Under the pieces are notes generated by a model. The model was not told where the DNA came from, made no database searches, and worked only from the letters and a program-made list of their open reading frames with translations. DNA of 64,000 bases from Akkermansiaceae bacterium. Lineage in GTDB: Bacteria; Verrucomicrobiota; Verrucomicrobiia; Verrucomicrobiales; Akkermansiaceae. The position numbers and the translations under genes are program-made. Shown piece by piece: positions 38,843 through 48,855 of the stretch. Position 1 is the first letter of the stretch; every line of letters starts with the position of its first letter. Where the stretch lies: positions 1 to 64,000 of the forward strand of contig SUVJ01000001.1 of assembly GCA_015062045.1 (NCBI GenBank), in the 5' to 3' direction.

Positions 38843-39475
38843 ATGGAACTCATCTGCAAAAACGTGCATTTTGCCTACAACCGGCACACACCGGTCATCA
38901 CAGACTTTACACACACGTTTCGCCCGGGGGTTACCATATTGAAAGGCTACTCCGGCTCCGGCAAAACCACATTGTTAAAATTGCTGGCCGGCTACCTCAA
39001 AGCCGGCAAAGGCAGCATCAGCACCCCCACGGGGCGCAAAGTAACAAGCCGCCGCTACCACCGCACGGATGTCTCCTACATGTTCCAAGGCATTAACCTG
39101 CTACCGCTTATGAGTGTAGAGCGTAACCTGCGTCTGGCAGCAGAAATGGCGGTGTTGCCCAAAAAAGAATGGAAGCCTCGCTTTGAGCACCTGCTGGCAG
39201 ATTTGGGGCTGCAAGAGCTACGACACCGCCGGGCAGATAAGCTCTCCGGCGGGCAAGCGCAACGCGCTGCTTTGGCTCGCACCCTCATGAAGGATGCTCC
39301 CACCATTTTGTTGGATGAGCCTACCTCGGGCTTGGATGACACCAACACCAATATCATCAAAAAACTCATCATGCAGGATGCCTCAAAGCGCATCTGCATT
39401 ATCAGCACGCACGACAGCCGACTCTTCGACCTGGCAGATGAAATCATTGATTTTGACAATTCTGTATCTTGCTAA
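38843..39475 (+). CDS. ABC transporter ATP-binding protein
   Basis: ILKGYSGSGKTTLLKLLAGYL; DKLSGGQAQRAALARTLMKDAPTILLDEPTSGLD. Confidence 0.94.
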   Translation: MELICKNVHFAYNRHTPVITDFTHTFRPGVTILKGYSGSGKTTLLKLLAGYLKAGKGSISTPTGRKVTSRRYHRTDVSYMFQGINLLPLMSVERNLRLAAEMAVLPKKEWKPRFEHLLADLGLQELRHRRADKLSGGQAQRAALARTLMKDAPTILLDEPTSGLDDTNTNIIKKLIMQDASKRICIISTHDSRLFDLADEIIDFDNSVSC

Positions 39476-40574
39476 AGATACCCTGCACCGCTGGCTTTCG
39501 CGCATATCAAGCCCGTTAGCTCGCGTGCTGGTGGTGTTTTTCCTCACGCTGGCAGCACTGGCCGGCATGGGTAGCTACGCCATATCTGCCAAAATTATTA
39601 CGGATAAAATTGTGAAAAACGGCGGTGACACCGTTATCTTGCACGCACACCCCAGCCCGGATTCACCCACCGTTTTTCCGAAAGCCGCAGAGCTCAAAGA
39701 AATTCTGAATGCGGACTCACTGGCACTTGTCTCCATAGGCTCCGCTGCAGACGAGAACGGCAGCATGCCCATATACACCTTTGATTTTCAGCACTTGGGG
39801 CAGCTTCTGCCGTTAATGAACCAAAACGGGCTGCCCACCGTACTGGTTAATGCCAAAAGGCAGTACTTGCTTGGCCCCACCACCGTTACCGTCAACAGAG
39901 AAAAATACCAGGCCGTAACCCTTAAACTGCCGCAGGAGCACCTGCTTAACCGCATTATCGGCCAAAGAGCCCTACTGGTGCAACCGGACTCCCTGCCCTA
40001 TGGGGTGGATATATCAAAAGGTTCACCCATTCTCATTTTAAAACTAGCCAACATCAGTTCCGCCCGAGAGGCCCAGCATGTGGAGCAGTATTTGCGCACC
40101 TATATGAAACTGGACGGCAAACAAGCCAATATCATATCCGCCGCAGCCATTTTCAAACAACTGGAAGATGCCCTGAGCAAACAGCTGCAGTGCCGCATTG
40201 CTTTCTGCTTGGGTATCAGCATTATCGTGGGCATTTTGCTCACTGCTTTGGCGGGTATAGAATACCGCCAGAACGAGTACATTTACACCCTCATGAAGAG
40301 TTTCGGCATACGCCCCATCCTGCTGGTGGGGGCTTTCATTGCAGAGAACCTACTGCTGGTATTCGGCTCTGCAGCGGCGGCTCTTTACACCTTTATGTAT
40401 GCCCAAAAATTTATTGTAACACAATTGCTGAAACTGGGCAATTACAGCATCGGGCTGCATGAAATCACCACAGAGATCCAACTCATTGGCACCACGCTTC
40501 TTATCTGCATATTTATCTCTGCCATTCCTGTATTAATCGCTGCTCACCGAGACATAGGCAGAGTGCTTAAATAA
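39438..40574 (+). CDS. ABC transporter permease (FtsX/MacB-like), overlapping the ATPase gene end
   Basis: N-terminal TM, large extracytoplasmic loop, three C-terminal TMs (FCLGISIIVGILLTALAGIEYRQNEYIYTLMKSFGIRPILLVGAFIAENLLLVFG). Confidence 0.8.
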   Translation: MKSLILTILYLAKDTLHRWLSRISSPLARVLVVFFLTLAALAGMGSYAISAKIITDKIVKNGGDTVILHAHPSPDSPTVFPKAAELKEILNADSLALVSIGSAADENGSMPIYTFDFQHLGQLLPLMNQNGLPTVLVNAKRQYLLGPTTVTVNREKYQAVTLKLPQEHLLNRIIGQRALLVQPDSLPYGVDISKGSPILILKLANISSAREAQHVEQYLRTYMKLDGKQANIISAAAIFKQLEDALSKQLQCRIAFCLGISIIVGILLTALAGIEYRQNEYIYTLMKSFGIRPILLVGAFIAENLLLVFGSAAAALYTFMYAQKFIVTQLLKLGNYSIGLHEITTEIQLIGTTLLICIFISAIPVLIAAHRDIGRVLK

Positions 40575-40716
40575 GCTAATTCTGTCAGCATGACAAAGCG
40601 AGGGGAGTTTTAGCTTGCAATCTGCGGGCATTATGGTATAAATCAGAGCGTTATCTCTCCCGCGTTAAATTTCAGCGGCGGAGCTTCCTTTCAACATCTA
40701 ATTTACACATCATATT

Positions 40717-41130
40717 ATGGATATTCAAGTTGCCGTACTTTGCGACTACGCCGCCGATTATCAGGGCAAGCTCTGCGTTCAGGGTGCCTTTGATACTCTC
40801 TTTGCCCGTCAATTCCCCGTTGTACACCCCGCCTGTGCGCTGGCTCTGCGTCTTTGCATGATGCCCGAGGACCAGGGTGACCACAAGCTCGGTATCTCCA
40901 TCGTCGATGAGGACGGTGTTGCCCTCGACCCCGAGCGTATGCCCATCATCGGCGACCTCAAGGTGGCTCTGCCCGAGGGTGTATCTTTCTTCACCCGCAA
41001 CCTTATCATGAACTTCCAGGGTCTCAAGTTCGAGAAGTCCGGTAACTACTCCGTAGACATTACCCTCGACGGCGAGCTCATCTCCCGCACCCCCCTTCGC
41101 TTGGTGCAGGTTGACCAGCAGCAAGCCTGA
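40717..41130 (+). CDS. DUF6941-like conserved protein
   Basis: MDIQVAVLCDYAADYQGKLCVQGAFDTLFARQFPVVHPACALALRL...; small cytosolic protein pattern. Confidence 0.65.
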   Translation: MDIQVAVLCDYAADYQGKLCVQGAFDTLFARQFPVVHPACALALRLCMMPEDQGDHKLGISIVDEDGVALDPERMPIIGDLKVALPEGVSFFTRNLIMNFQGLKFEKSGNYSVDITLDGELISRTPLRLVQVDQQQA

Positions 41131-41156
41131 TAAGTTGACACAACTCTTTTCTGAAA

Positions 41157-41189
41157 CAGCCGTATTGCCCTACAATACGGCTGTTTTTT
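41157..41189 (+). terminator. Rho-independent terminator
   Basis: cagccgtattg-ccct-acaatacggctgtttttt. Confidence 0.9.
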
Positions 41190-41209
41190 CTTCTTAACAA
41201 CAACCACTC

Positions 41210-41863
41210 ATGAGCCTTAAAACCACTTGGGCAGCCGTGGGGTTATGCAGCCTTAGCATGGCGGCATGTCACCAAATATACCTTACGGAGCAGCTGGGGC
41301 CTGCGGATGAACGAGTTCCCATTGTGAAGCATCCCGATTACAAGGATTTTAAACACCACCAAATGAATCTGTGGCAACACCACGGCAACTACTACACCAT
41401 GTTGGCCGTGCGCTACGAAAAAGAAAATACGGCATTGATAGGAGACTTCGCCTCACCGCACCTCTACTATACCGACCACGAACCAAGCGAATTCTACTAT
41501 TTCCCGCTCTCCGATAAAGAGGTGGATGACATGATGAAATGGCCGGAGGGCACCACAAAACAGCCCCGCCCCGCCCAAGAGCTCCGGCCACTGCGCGTCA
41601 AGGACCAAAAAAGCGCCCAATGGCACCGCCTGAAGATGAAACAACCCACAGACGGTTTCCCCGAGTCCGCTAAATGTATCAATTATAACCAAACGACCGC
41701 CTTTCCGGTAAGAGAGGCGAAGCGAGGCATAGGGCGCACCCTGTTGCTGGGCCCTGCCTGGGCGGCGGAAACCGCTTGCAACGCTGTTATATGGACCGCA
41801 GAGGCACCTTTTATTGCACTGGTGGCAGTGTATTACTTTACCTGTGTTGCTATTGATCAATAA
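41210..41863 (+). CDS. Hypothetical lipoprotein
   Basis: MSLKTTWAAVGLCSLSMAACHQ lipobox. Confidence 0.65.
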   Translation: MSLKTTWAAVGLCSLSMAACHQIYLTEQLGPADERVPIVKHPDYKDFKHHQMNLWQHHGNYYTMLAVRYEKENTALIGDFASPHLYYTDHEPSEFYYFPLSDKEVDDMMKWPEGTTKQPRPAQELRPLRVKDQKSAQWHRLKMKQPTDGFPESAKCINYNQTTAFPVREAKRGIGRTLLLGPAWAAETACNAVIWTAEAPFIALVAVYYFTCVAIDQ

Positions 41864-41933
41864 GGGCAGGTTGAGGAGCCTCCTGATTATTTATTGCTGA
41901 AACACACCGACAAACAGATATACTCACAACACC

Positions 41934-42449
41934 ATGACGAGAGAAGAACAACAAGACCTGCTGGAGCAAGCCATCCGCTATATATACGATGAAGATAACC
42001 CCGAGGCGGGGCTGCAATGCTTGCAACGCGCGGCAGAGGGAGGCTTGCCGGAGGCCATGCAAGAATACGCCATCTACCTGCTGGTGCAAAAAAATGACAC
42101 ACTTGCAGCCGTCGATTGGTTTGAAAAATGTTACCGCAGCGGCTACCCCCTCGACTTGAGAGAGCTATACAGCGAGGGGACGCCTGCCTTTCGCGCCGCC
42201 ATTGATGCCCGCTTTACCGCCGAGGAGAAAAAGGCCATGCGCATACGATCCCAAGCTTTTTATGATACCATGTCGCGCCTGATTACCTGCCTGTTCCTGA
42301 TGGGTGCGGGCCATAAGCTCGGAGAATGTTTCGACCACCCCTATGCCACTTACATCGGCATGGGTATAGGCCTTGTGCTTGCCGCTTGCCTGTGCAAGCA
42401 TATCTCCTACTCAAGTCTGATGCAATTAGGGCAAAATAAGGAATCATAA
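41934..42449 (+). CDS. Hypothetical Sel1-like protein with C-terminal TM
   Basis: YDEDNPEAGLQCLQRAAEGGLPEAMQEYAIYLL; C-terminal hydrophobic segment. Confidence 0.6.
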   Translation: MTREEQQDLLEQAIRYIYDEDNPEAGLQCLQRAAEGGLPEAMQEYAIYLLVQKNDTLAAVDWFEKCYRSGYPLDLRELYSEGTPAFRAAIDARFTAEEKKAMRIRSQAFYDTMSRLITCLFLMGAGHKLGECFDHPYATYIGMGIGLVLAACLCKHISYSSLMQLGQNKES

Positions 42450-42497
42450 CGTGCAGAAACCACGCATGAGCCGAAGGCGGCTTAGAAGGCGGCCTCC

Positions 42498-43163
42498 TTA
42501 TTTTTTAAGGGGGGATATCACAACAGAGTGAGCATGCCAGCCCTTTGCGTCTCTCTCATCTTTTATTATCAAGTGCAGGCTCAATTTACCGTCCTTAAAC
42601 GGAACTGATAACGTGTCCCCGGACTCCGCCGGGTATATCAACATTTCCAGCTTATCCGCCGCCTCCGCAGGGGGCATTATACTTTCACAGTCATGCAGGT
42701 CTCGGGTGCGACAATGAGCATCTGCCATCACCGCCACCAACCCGGGACAAGACTCTGCATACACCTCCAAATCATCTCCGGAGTCCGGGCGTGGCAGGTC
42801 CACAACAATCTTCATGTGTTCAGAACCATCCTCATGAGTCTTCACATAATAACACATCTCCTTAAATTCTATTTTGCACGGTCCGGGAGGCACGGAAGGA
42901 AAACGGTTAAAATCAAACTCACAATTACCGGCTACTAACTCCCACCCGAAACGGCCTTTTTCCCAATTCTCATATTCAATAATGTAGAGCAATTTTTGCA
43001 AATAAGACCAATTAGGCGTTGTCGACACACTGTCAAAATTGACAGATAACCGGTAGCAAAGATCCTGACGTTGAGCCTGCCACAATGCAGCTAAAATAAC
43101 CAGCAGTACAAGGCCGCAAATATACCTCTTGAAATACCGATGAATATGTCTGCTCAATTTCAT
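42498..43163 (-). CDS. Hypothetical membrane-anchored protein (ORF open to 43235)
   Basis: MKLSRHIHRYFKRYICGLVLLVILAALWQAQRQ N-terminus. Confidence 0.55.
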   Translation of the reverse strand: MKLSRHIHRYFKRYICGLVLLVILAALWQAQRQDLCYRLSVNFDSVSTTPNWSYLQKLLYIIEYENWEKGRFGWELVAGNCEFDFNRFPSVPPGPCKIEFKEMCYYVKTHEDGSEHMKIVVDLPRPDSGDDLEVYAESCPGLVAVMADAHCRTRDLHDCESIMPPAEAADKLEMLIYPAESGDTLSVPFKDGKLSLHLIIKDERDAKGWHAHSVVISPLKK

Positions 43164-43355
43164 GGGAGATGTTATAAAAATTGCAATTAAAGTGCAGCCG
43201 GTTTCATTGTAAGGAAAAGCAGATAACTGCTGCAACGCAAGTATAACAATTTATCGCCCCTCAGTCAAGCGAATCTGCGCAGCTATACATTAAGCGATGT
43301 ACGTAGCCATTTTTATTCTCATACCACATCAGTAAACTCATATACTCACGGCGTC

Positions 43356-43691
43356 ATGACCAGGGAGGAACAATAAGACCTGCCGGAGCAGGCCATCCGC
43401 TATATATACGATGAAGATAACCCCGAGGCGGGGCTGCAATGCCTGCAACGCGCTGCCGAAGCCGGATTGCCGGAGGCCATGCGCATACGATCCCAAGCTT
43501 TTTATGATACCATGTCGCTCCTGATTACCTGCCTGTTCCTGATGGCTGCAGGCCATAAGCTCGGAGAATGTTTCGACCACCCCTATGCCGCTTACATCGG
43601 CATGGGTATAGGCCTTGTGCTTGCCGCCTGTCTGTACAAGTATAGCTCCTACTCTCGCCTGATGCAATTAGGGCAAAATAAGGAATCATAG
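43356..43691 (+). pseudogene. Degenerate duplicate of the 41934-42449 gene with in-frame stop and 180-bp internal deletion
   Basis: atgaccagggaggaacaaTAAgacctg...; near-identical to 41934-42449 except the segment between the two ggccatgc sites is missing. Confidence 0.85.
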
Positions 43692-43708
43692 CCATCTCTA
43701 TCATCTTT

Positions 43709-43770
43709 GTTACCCACTTACGCCACAAAAGTGGGTAACAAGTACATTTTGTCACCCACAGGTGGGTAAC
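43709..43770. repeat. Palindrome pair directly downstream of second Fic gene
   Basis: gttacccactt...aagtgggtaac (43709-43739), 11 bp, gtcacccacaggtgggtaac (43751-43770). Confidence 0.88.
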
Positions 43771-43779
43771 AAAAAGATC

Positions 43780-44904
43780 TCAATAATCCCAATAACGAAT
43801 GGGTTCGCCCTCAGCAATTCGAGTTACCTCTCTCAACTGGTACAAAGCCGGCATTCTTCCTGCTGCCGGTCTGCGAACCGTTAAGACATCCTCCTTAATC
43901 AACACGTCAACCATGCGTTGCAAGCCGGAAGATGACAGATCGGTAATACGCTTGCACATGTATGATTTTGTGAAGATGGGAGACTCAAAAATAGCATCTA
44001 ACAAAGGCACCCCGTACGGTGAGTTCGTCAATTTTCTCACCACGGATTTCAGCTCGGTATGCAGTTTCACCATGGCCGTGGCGCGGCGATTATTTTCCCC
44101 TGCTTGGTAAGCCACAGCGAGGAGGAAGAAATGAATCCAACTCTGCCATGAATCCGGGTCATCATTTAATCTGCTCAAATGGCCTGCATATTCAGAGCGG
44201 TGACGTTCAAAATATTCACTCAAATAAAACGCGGGACGGCACAAGATATTTTTTTGAGTTAAGATTAAGGGTATAAGCAAACGCCCCACACGCCCATTGC
44301 CATCATTGAATGGGTGAATCAGCTCAAATTGAGCATGGAGTATACCGGATAAAATTAAAGGATGGTCGATTCCGGTCCTCATATACTCCTCCCAATTTTC
44401 TAAATAAGCTTCCACAGCTGTGGGCTCGGGCGGAACATAGGTGGCTTCCTCAATACTACAACCACGGGCTCCTATCCAGTTCTGTGTTGTGCGAATCAGG
44501 CCGGGAGTTTTATTTTGGCCTCTCACACTATTGAGCAAAATAGCGTGTAATTCTTTCACAAGGCCAAGAGTAATCCCCCTGTCCTTCAAGCATACATTAC
44601 CATAACGCAAAGCCTCACGGTAATTTTGGATTTCCTGCACATCTCGCTCTTGGGATTCGGTGCCTGCCTCCCCGGTTTCCAACGTGTACACTTCGTCAAG
44701 AGTGGACTGAGTACCTTCTATGCGAGAAGACAACACGGCCTCTTGCGTCATCAACGGAGAAAGCAATACGTTAGCATACGGCATATTGTAAATCATGCCA
44801 TCGTATCGAGCAATCTCACCGGCAGCAGCACCGAACACCTCAAATAACCCCTCTTTTTTCAATGCTTTAATCGGCAAATAAGACAAAATGTTGCGTTTTT
44901 TCAT
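43780..44904 (-). CDS. Fic family protein with C-terminal winged helix (start MKKRNILSYLP; ORF track over-extends to 45459)
   Basis: HPFNDGNGRVGR Fic motif; SSRIEGTQSTL inhibitory-helix-like motif; C-terminal wHTH-like LLDAIFESPIFTKSYMCKRITDLSSSGLQRMVDVLIKEDVL. Confidence 0.93.
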   Translation of the reverse strand: MKKRNILSYLPIKALKKEGLFEVFGAAAGEIARYDGMIYNMPYANVLLSPLMTQEAVLSSRIEGTQSTLDEVYTLETGEAGTESQERDVQEIQNYREALRYGNVCLKDRGITLGLVKELHAILLNSVRGQNKTPGLIRTTQNWIGARGCSIEEATYVPPEPTAVEAYLENWEEYMRTGIDHPLILSGILHAQFELIHPFNDGNGRVGRLLIPLILTQKNILCRPAFYLSEYFERHRSEYAGHLSRLNDDPDSWQSWIHFFLLAVAYQAGENNRRATAMVKLHTELKSVVRKLTNSPYGVPLLDAIFESPIFTKSYMCKRITDLSSSGLQRMVDVLIKEDVLTVRRPAAGRMPALYQLREVTRIAEGEPIRYWDY

Positions 44905-44913
44905 GAAATGTAG

Positions 44914-44940
44914 TTTATACAGCCTTCTGTATTTTGTCAA
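44914..44940 (-). promoter_or_regulatory. Promoter of second Fic gene with -35 inside a palindrome
   Basis: On - strand TTGACA, 15 nt, TATAAA; the -35 overlaps palindrome 44936-44965. Confidence 0.5.
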
Positions 44941-44996
44941 CCACTTTTTTAAAAAAGTGGGCAACAAGTGCTTTTTGTCACCCACAAGTGGGTGAC
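44936..44996. repeat. Palindrome pair upstream of second Fic gene, homologous to 43709-43770
   Basis: gtcaaccactttttt-aaaaaagtgggcaac, 11 bp, gtcacccacaagtgggtgac. Confidence 0.88.
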
Positions 44997-45218
44997 AAAA
45001 AGAGGGTATTAGGGAACAGCCCGGCTGCGATGAGCAGCTATTTTGCGTCATGTTATGATTAAGGGCTTGACGCAGGGGCAGATATGTGGCAGGATTGCTG
45101 TGCCTTCGGGGACTCTTGGAGGCATGGCCGGAAAACCCCGTCAGGACCGAGAGGTAGCAGCGGTATTCGGACCATGCTTGTCGAGCTGTTCTCCGAAGGC
45201 ATTTTTTTACCCTGTTAT

Positions 45219-45980
45219 CTATTGCGCATAGCTGTGAATACTTTGGATGGAGGGCAACAGGTTCACCACAAAGAAGGTGATGAGCACCGACACAAACCCC
45301 AGCAGGAGCAGCGGGCGCGCCCATGCGGCAAAATCTTTTTGCGCACGCACATGAAAATAGATAAGGTACACACACCAGGTGATGAGCGCCCAGGCCTCTT
45401 TCATATCCCACGCCCAGTAGCGAGCCCACGCTACATCTGCCCAAAGTGCGCCGCTCCACAAACCGAAGGTAAGAAAGGGGAATGCCAGCAACACCACTTC
45501 ATCTGCCGCGCGCAAACGCTCTTGCCCGTTCTGCCCGAAACAAGATGCCAGAGCCAGAATGGCGGATACGGTTAAAAAGCCGTATGAAATTACGTAAGAG
45601 GTAACATGCGGGGCAAACCAGGGGGATTGCAGGGCAGGCATTTGGCGCCAGGTTGCCTGCATGGGCATGCACAGTGCCCCGAGCATGCAAAGGGCAGCAG
45701 CCCCGGCAAAATAGCCCGTGAGGTCAAAACCACGGCAACGCTGCATGTAGTACGCGGCCGGGGCCAATACCAGCGGAAAGAAACAGAGCACGTGGCGCAT
45801 GTTACCGAACGGCACGGCCTGCGCCATTACCCAGTTAGTCACAAAGAGCACCAAGGCGGCCAACCAGCTGCCGGCCATCATACCGCGTGCCAACTCACGC
45901 TGCCCCAAGCAGCGGAGCACACAAGTAACCAGCGCCATCAACAAGGTGGCAATGGTGAGCATGTAAACAAAGGTAATCAT
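45219..45980 (-). CDS. ccsA: Cytochrome c biogenesis protein CcsA
   Basis: WARYWAWDMKEAWALITWCVYLIYFHVR (heme-handling motif). Confidence 0.88.
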   Translation of the reverse strand: MITFVYMLTIATLLMALVTCVLRCLGQRELARGMMAGSWLAALVLFVTNWVMAQAVPFGNMRHVLCFFPLVLAPAAYYMQRCRGFDLTGYFAGAAALCMLGALCMPMQATWRQMPALQSPWFAPHVTSYVISYGFLTVSAILALASCFGQNGQERLRAADEVVLLAFPFLTFGLWSGALWADVAWARYWAWDMKEAWALITWCVYLIYFHVRAQKDFAAWARPLLLLGFVSVLITFFVVNLLPSIQSIHSYAQ

Positions 45981-47125
45981 ACGGCAGCATTCTCTTTTCT
46001 ATCCGTTTCGGGGGTGGGTGTTTCGCGCTTCCACCAGCACCAACAGGCAGTGCAGATGATTAACCCCACCATACCGGCCAAGGCATACCAACGCCCCGGT
46101 GCACAGCGAGCCTGCACCAGCAGTGTTACTCGGTTGGTAACAGCATCGTAGTAATAATTCAACAGGTATAAGTGCCAATCTTTACAGGCAATGGGGTGAT
46201 TCACCTTAAGGGTTTCCCGGCGGGTTTCGGGGCGGCCACGGTGGTCCGTGTACAGGGTGCAAGCTGCGCTGTATTCTTTTACAGTGCCCGTGGCGGCTAC
46301 GCCATGCGGCATGGGCTCACTCAACATCACGCAGGGCATATCCAAGCCGGGGTGCGGCTTAACATCTTTTTTATGAATCGTGCGGCCGAACAGTTTAAGG
46401 GTATCCGCCTCCTGCGTTAAGTGCTCCGGGGGCAGCGGCACCCAGCGATTTTGCATACGCACACACGCCACGTAGGTACCGCCCTGCTCCATAATCATCA
46501 GGTGGTGATATTGCTGAGCCATGGCGGGGGTATCATATCGGCTCACCGAAAAATCATTAATTTGCAAAGAGAAGCCCAACGGCAAAACTTCCCCCGCCGG
46601 TGTTTTTACTTGGTCAATTTTATCTGTACTGCCTACCGTGGCATAAATGTGGGCAGTCTGCTCGGTGCAATAGTCCACCAAAGCCCCCGCCACAATAAGC
46701 GCGCAGCACCAATGTGCCCCCGCCAACCACAAGCGCGGTTTCATGAGCTTAAGTAAAAAGAACCCGAAAATCACCGCAAACAACAGCCCCACCACCATGG
46801 TGCACGCCATGGCCAAGGCCCCGAACCACATCGGCCCGCCCACCATGGCATGCTCCACGGCTTTGCAGCCGTACATCCATGCCGTGATAATGCCCGATGT
46901 CGTAAAATACAGGCTCAGCAGCCCGAAAAGAAACTGTGCATGCTTACCGGCGGATAATCTCCACCCACCCCACAATGCCAGCAGAGCAGCCACCACCCCC
47001 AGCAACTGCATAACACCACCCCTGAACACGGCCGGAGCCCCCTGCACAGGGAATGCCCCGGCTACCAGCAGCACACAGGCTGCCCCCAGCACCATCAATG
47101 TGGCTTTCAAGAGACTGCTCATCAT
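45977..47125 (-). CDS. resB: ResB-like cytochrome c biogenesis protein
   Basis: Several TMs, extracytoplasmic LPLGFSLQINDFSVSRYDT..., VNHPIACKDWHLYLLNYYYD; overlaps ccsA. Confidence 0.75.
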   Translation of the reverse strand: MMSSLLKATLMVLGAACVLLVAGAFPVQGAPAVFRGGVMQLLGVVAALLALWGGWRLSAGKHAQFLFGLLSLYFTTSGIITAWMYGCKAVEHAMVGGPMWFGALAMACTMVVGLLFAVIFGFFLLKLMKPRLWLAGAHWCCALIVAGALVDYCTEQTAHIYATVGSTDKIDQVKTPAGEVLPLGFSLQINDFSVSRYDTPAMAQQYHHLMIMEQGGTYVACVRMQNRWVPLPPEHLTQEADTLKLFGRTIHKKDVKPHPGLDMPCVMLSEPMPHGVAATGTVKEYSAACTLYTDHRGRPETRRETLKVNHPIACKDWHLYLLNYYYDAVTNRVTLLVQARCAPGRWYALAGMVGLIICTACWCWWKRETPTPETDRKENAAV

Positions 47126-47128
47126 CCT

Positions 47129-48100
47129 TTACCAGTGCCAACTAATGGAGAAGGTGCCGTAGAAGGTGTTTTCTTTCTGGTTGCGGTAGGAGTCCGTACA
47201 ATACACGCCACCCACAAAGTAATCTATACCTTGATAAGACACACCCACACCCAGGCGGAACTCTGCCTGCCACGGTACACGGCTGCATGTTTGATCAAAA
47301 TGGTGGAACACGCCGCCATCTACCGCAAAATCGCGGGCCACGTACTCCACGTATGCCCCGCCCGTCACAAAGTAGGAGGGGGCAGCGGGGTCATAGTCGG
47401 GCTTATCCAACAGGGCAACACCGTATTGCGCGGCGCGGTTGCCGTTTACCTGCATGGCAGGCGGCAGGTTGCGGCCATAGCGCACGGTTACACCTGCCCC
47501 GCCGCGTATGTAGGCAGTGCCGGCTTCTTCTCTTAAAATAAATGCTGCATCGCTCTTCATGCCGTTGGAGGATGTCATCTCCAACCACGGGATGCGGATA
47601 TTCTGTTGGGCGGACAACTGCACCGTCACCTCAGAGGGCACTTGGTCATTCCAACCATCCCACGTCTCCATGCCGCAAGCCTCATGCAGGCCGTTTTGCA
47701 TATAGCGCGCCAAGGAGGCATTACCCGTGGTACCCAGCTGAAATTCTATGGCATTACCAAAATCTTCCCCACGCATCAAATAAGCTGCACCCACAGCCAT
47801 GTGCCCGGCATACGGGTGCTCCCCCTGCACTGCACCATCTGTATGAGTGGTGGGGGTATAGATGTTTTGGGTAAGGCTCACACCCCAGGCATCTCCATTA
47901 GCCAAGCTCTGCGCATAATCCAAACGCGTACCGTGAGAATAGTCACTATCCTTATCAAACGCCGAATCATTCTCCATAGTACCGCGGAAGTGGTGCTGCG
48001 GCACAGCCTCATACCCCGGCTCCCCGGGTTGAGGTATGGGGTTATAATATCCCACCACAGGAGATAGAATTGCCATCGTAAGCCATGGTATTGCACTCAT
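47129..48100 (-). CDS. LpxR family lipid A deacylase-like outer membrane protein
   Basis: ENDSAFDKDSDYSHGTRLDYAQ, QNIYTPTTH...EHPYAGHMAVGAAYL, GVGVSYQGIDYFVGGVYCTDSY. Confidence 0.75.
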   Translation of the reverse strand: MSAIPWLTMAILSPVVGYYNPIPQPGEPGYEAVPQHHFRGTMENDSAFDKDSDYSHGTRLDYAQSLANGDAWGVSLTQNIYTPTTHTDGAVQGEHPYAGHMAVGAAYLMRGEDFGNAIEFQLGTTGNASLARYMQNGLHEACGMETWDGWNDQVPSEVTVQLSAQQNIRIPWLEMTSSNGMKSDAAFILREEAGTAYIRGGAGVTVRYGRNLPPAMQVNGNRAAQYGVALLDKPDYDPAAPSYFVTGGAYVEYVARDFAVDGGVFHHFDQTCSRVPWQAEFRLGVGVSYQGIDYFVGGVYCTDSYRNQKENTFYGTFSISWHW

Positions 48101-48213
48101 GACTATTGAAATACGCTTTTATCCCTCACGAGTCAAGCTTAAAACATAATGCGAACAGAATATGCACCCGAACGGCTGGTATCGCGGTATGTACCGCCCA
48201 CATAACGTTCAAC

Positions 48214-48537
48214 CTACCAACTCCAACTTGTAATGTACGCATAATACGAAGCAAAAATGTGAATGAATAAAAAGACTATGCAAAAGAGACAGTATGTTAA
48301 AAATATAATCTTGCTGAAGAAAGTTATTGATTGTCTCAATTTAAAAAATGCAATGAGTATTAAAATTAATAAAAACAAAGTAGGTAATACGCCAATAATA
48401 GATGCATACCACACATACGTTGCATATTTTGCATCTAAAGACCATAAGTAGCGAAAACCAACCAATGTTATCAAAATGGAAATAAACAATAAAATACCAT
48501 TTTTCTTTAGCCGATTCTTTGACGCAAGGACTGACAT
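48214..48537 (-). CDS. Hypothetical small membrane protein (ORF open to 48735)
   Basis: Three hydrophobic segments; start uncertain. Confidence 0.4.
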   Translation of the reverse strand: MSVLASKNRLKKNGILLFISILITLVGFRYLWSLDAKYATYVWYASIIGVLPTLFLLILILIAFFKLRQSITFFSKIIFLTYCLFCIVFLFIHIFASYYAYITSWSW

Positions 48538-48855
48538 GGTGTTATTTATTTTTCTATATTTTGTTATGACGGTTTTGAAAATATTTTTGTTCAAAAAAAA
48601 CATAATGTTCCTAACGCATTCTGAGGCCACCCCCAACAGCTCCCCGTCGGGCCGACTCCCTCCCTTTGTACCACAAAAATATACGCTACAAAATCGACAG
48701 CATCGGATTGTCAACGCATTGAAACAACCGGTCAATTTGTCGAGTCTTCAAAATTGCATCGCGCGAGCGCGCACATGTGTGCATTTTAGGCTTGACAACA
48801 GGTAGATAAAGGGTATAGTGAGTGGGCGGGGCTATAACATCCCCCTACAGACAAC

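Noticed and set aside
44905-45459. N-terminal extension of the second Fic ORF
   Set aside because: The extension covers the promoter/palindrome region and runs into the ccsA 3' region; the natural start is MKKRNILSYLP at 44904.
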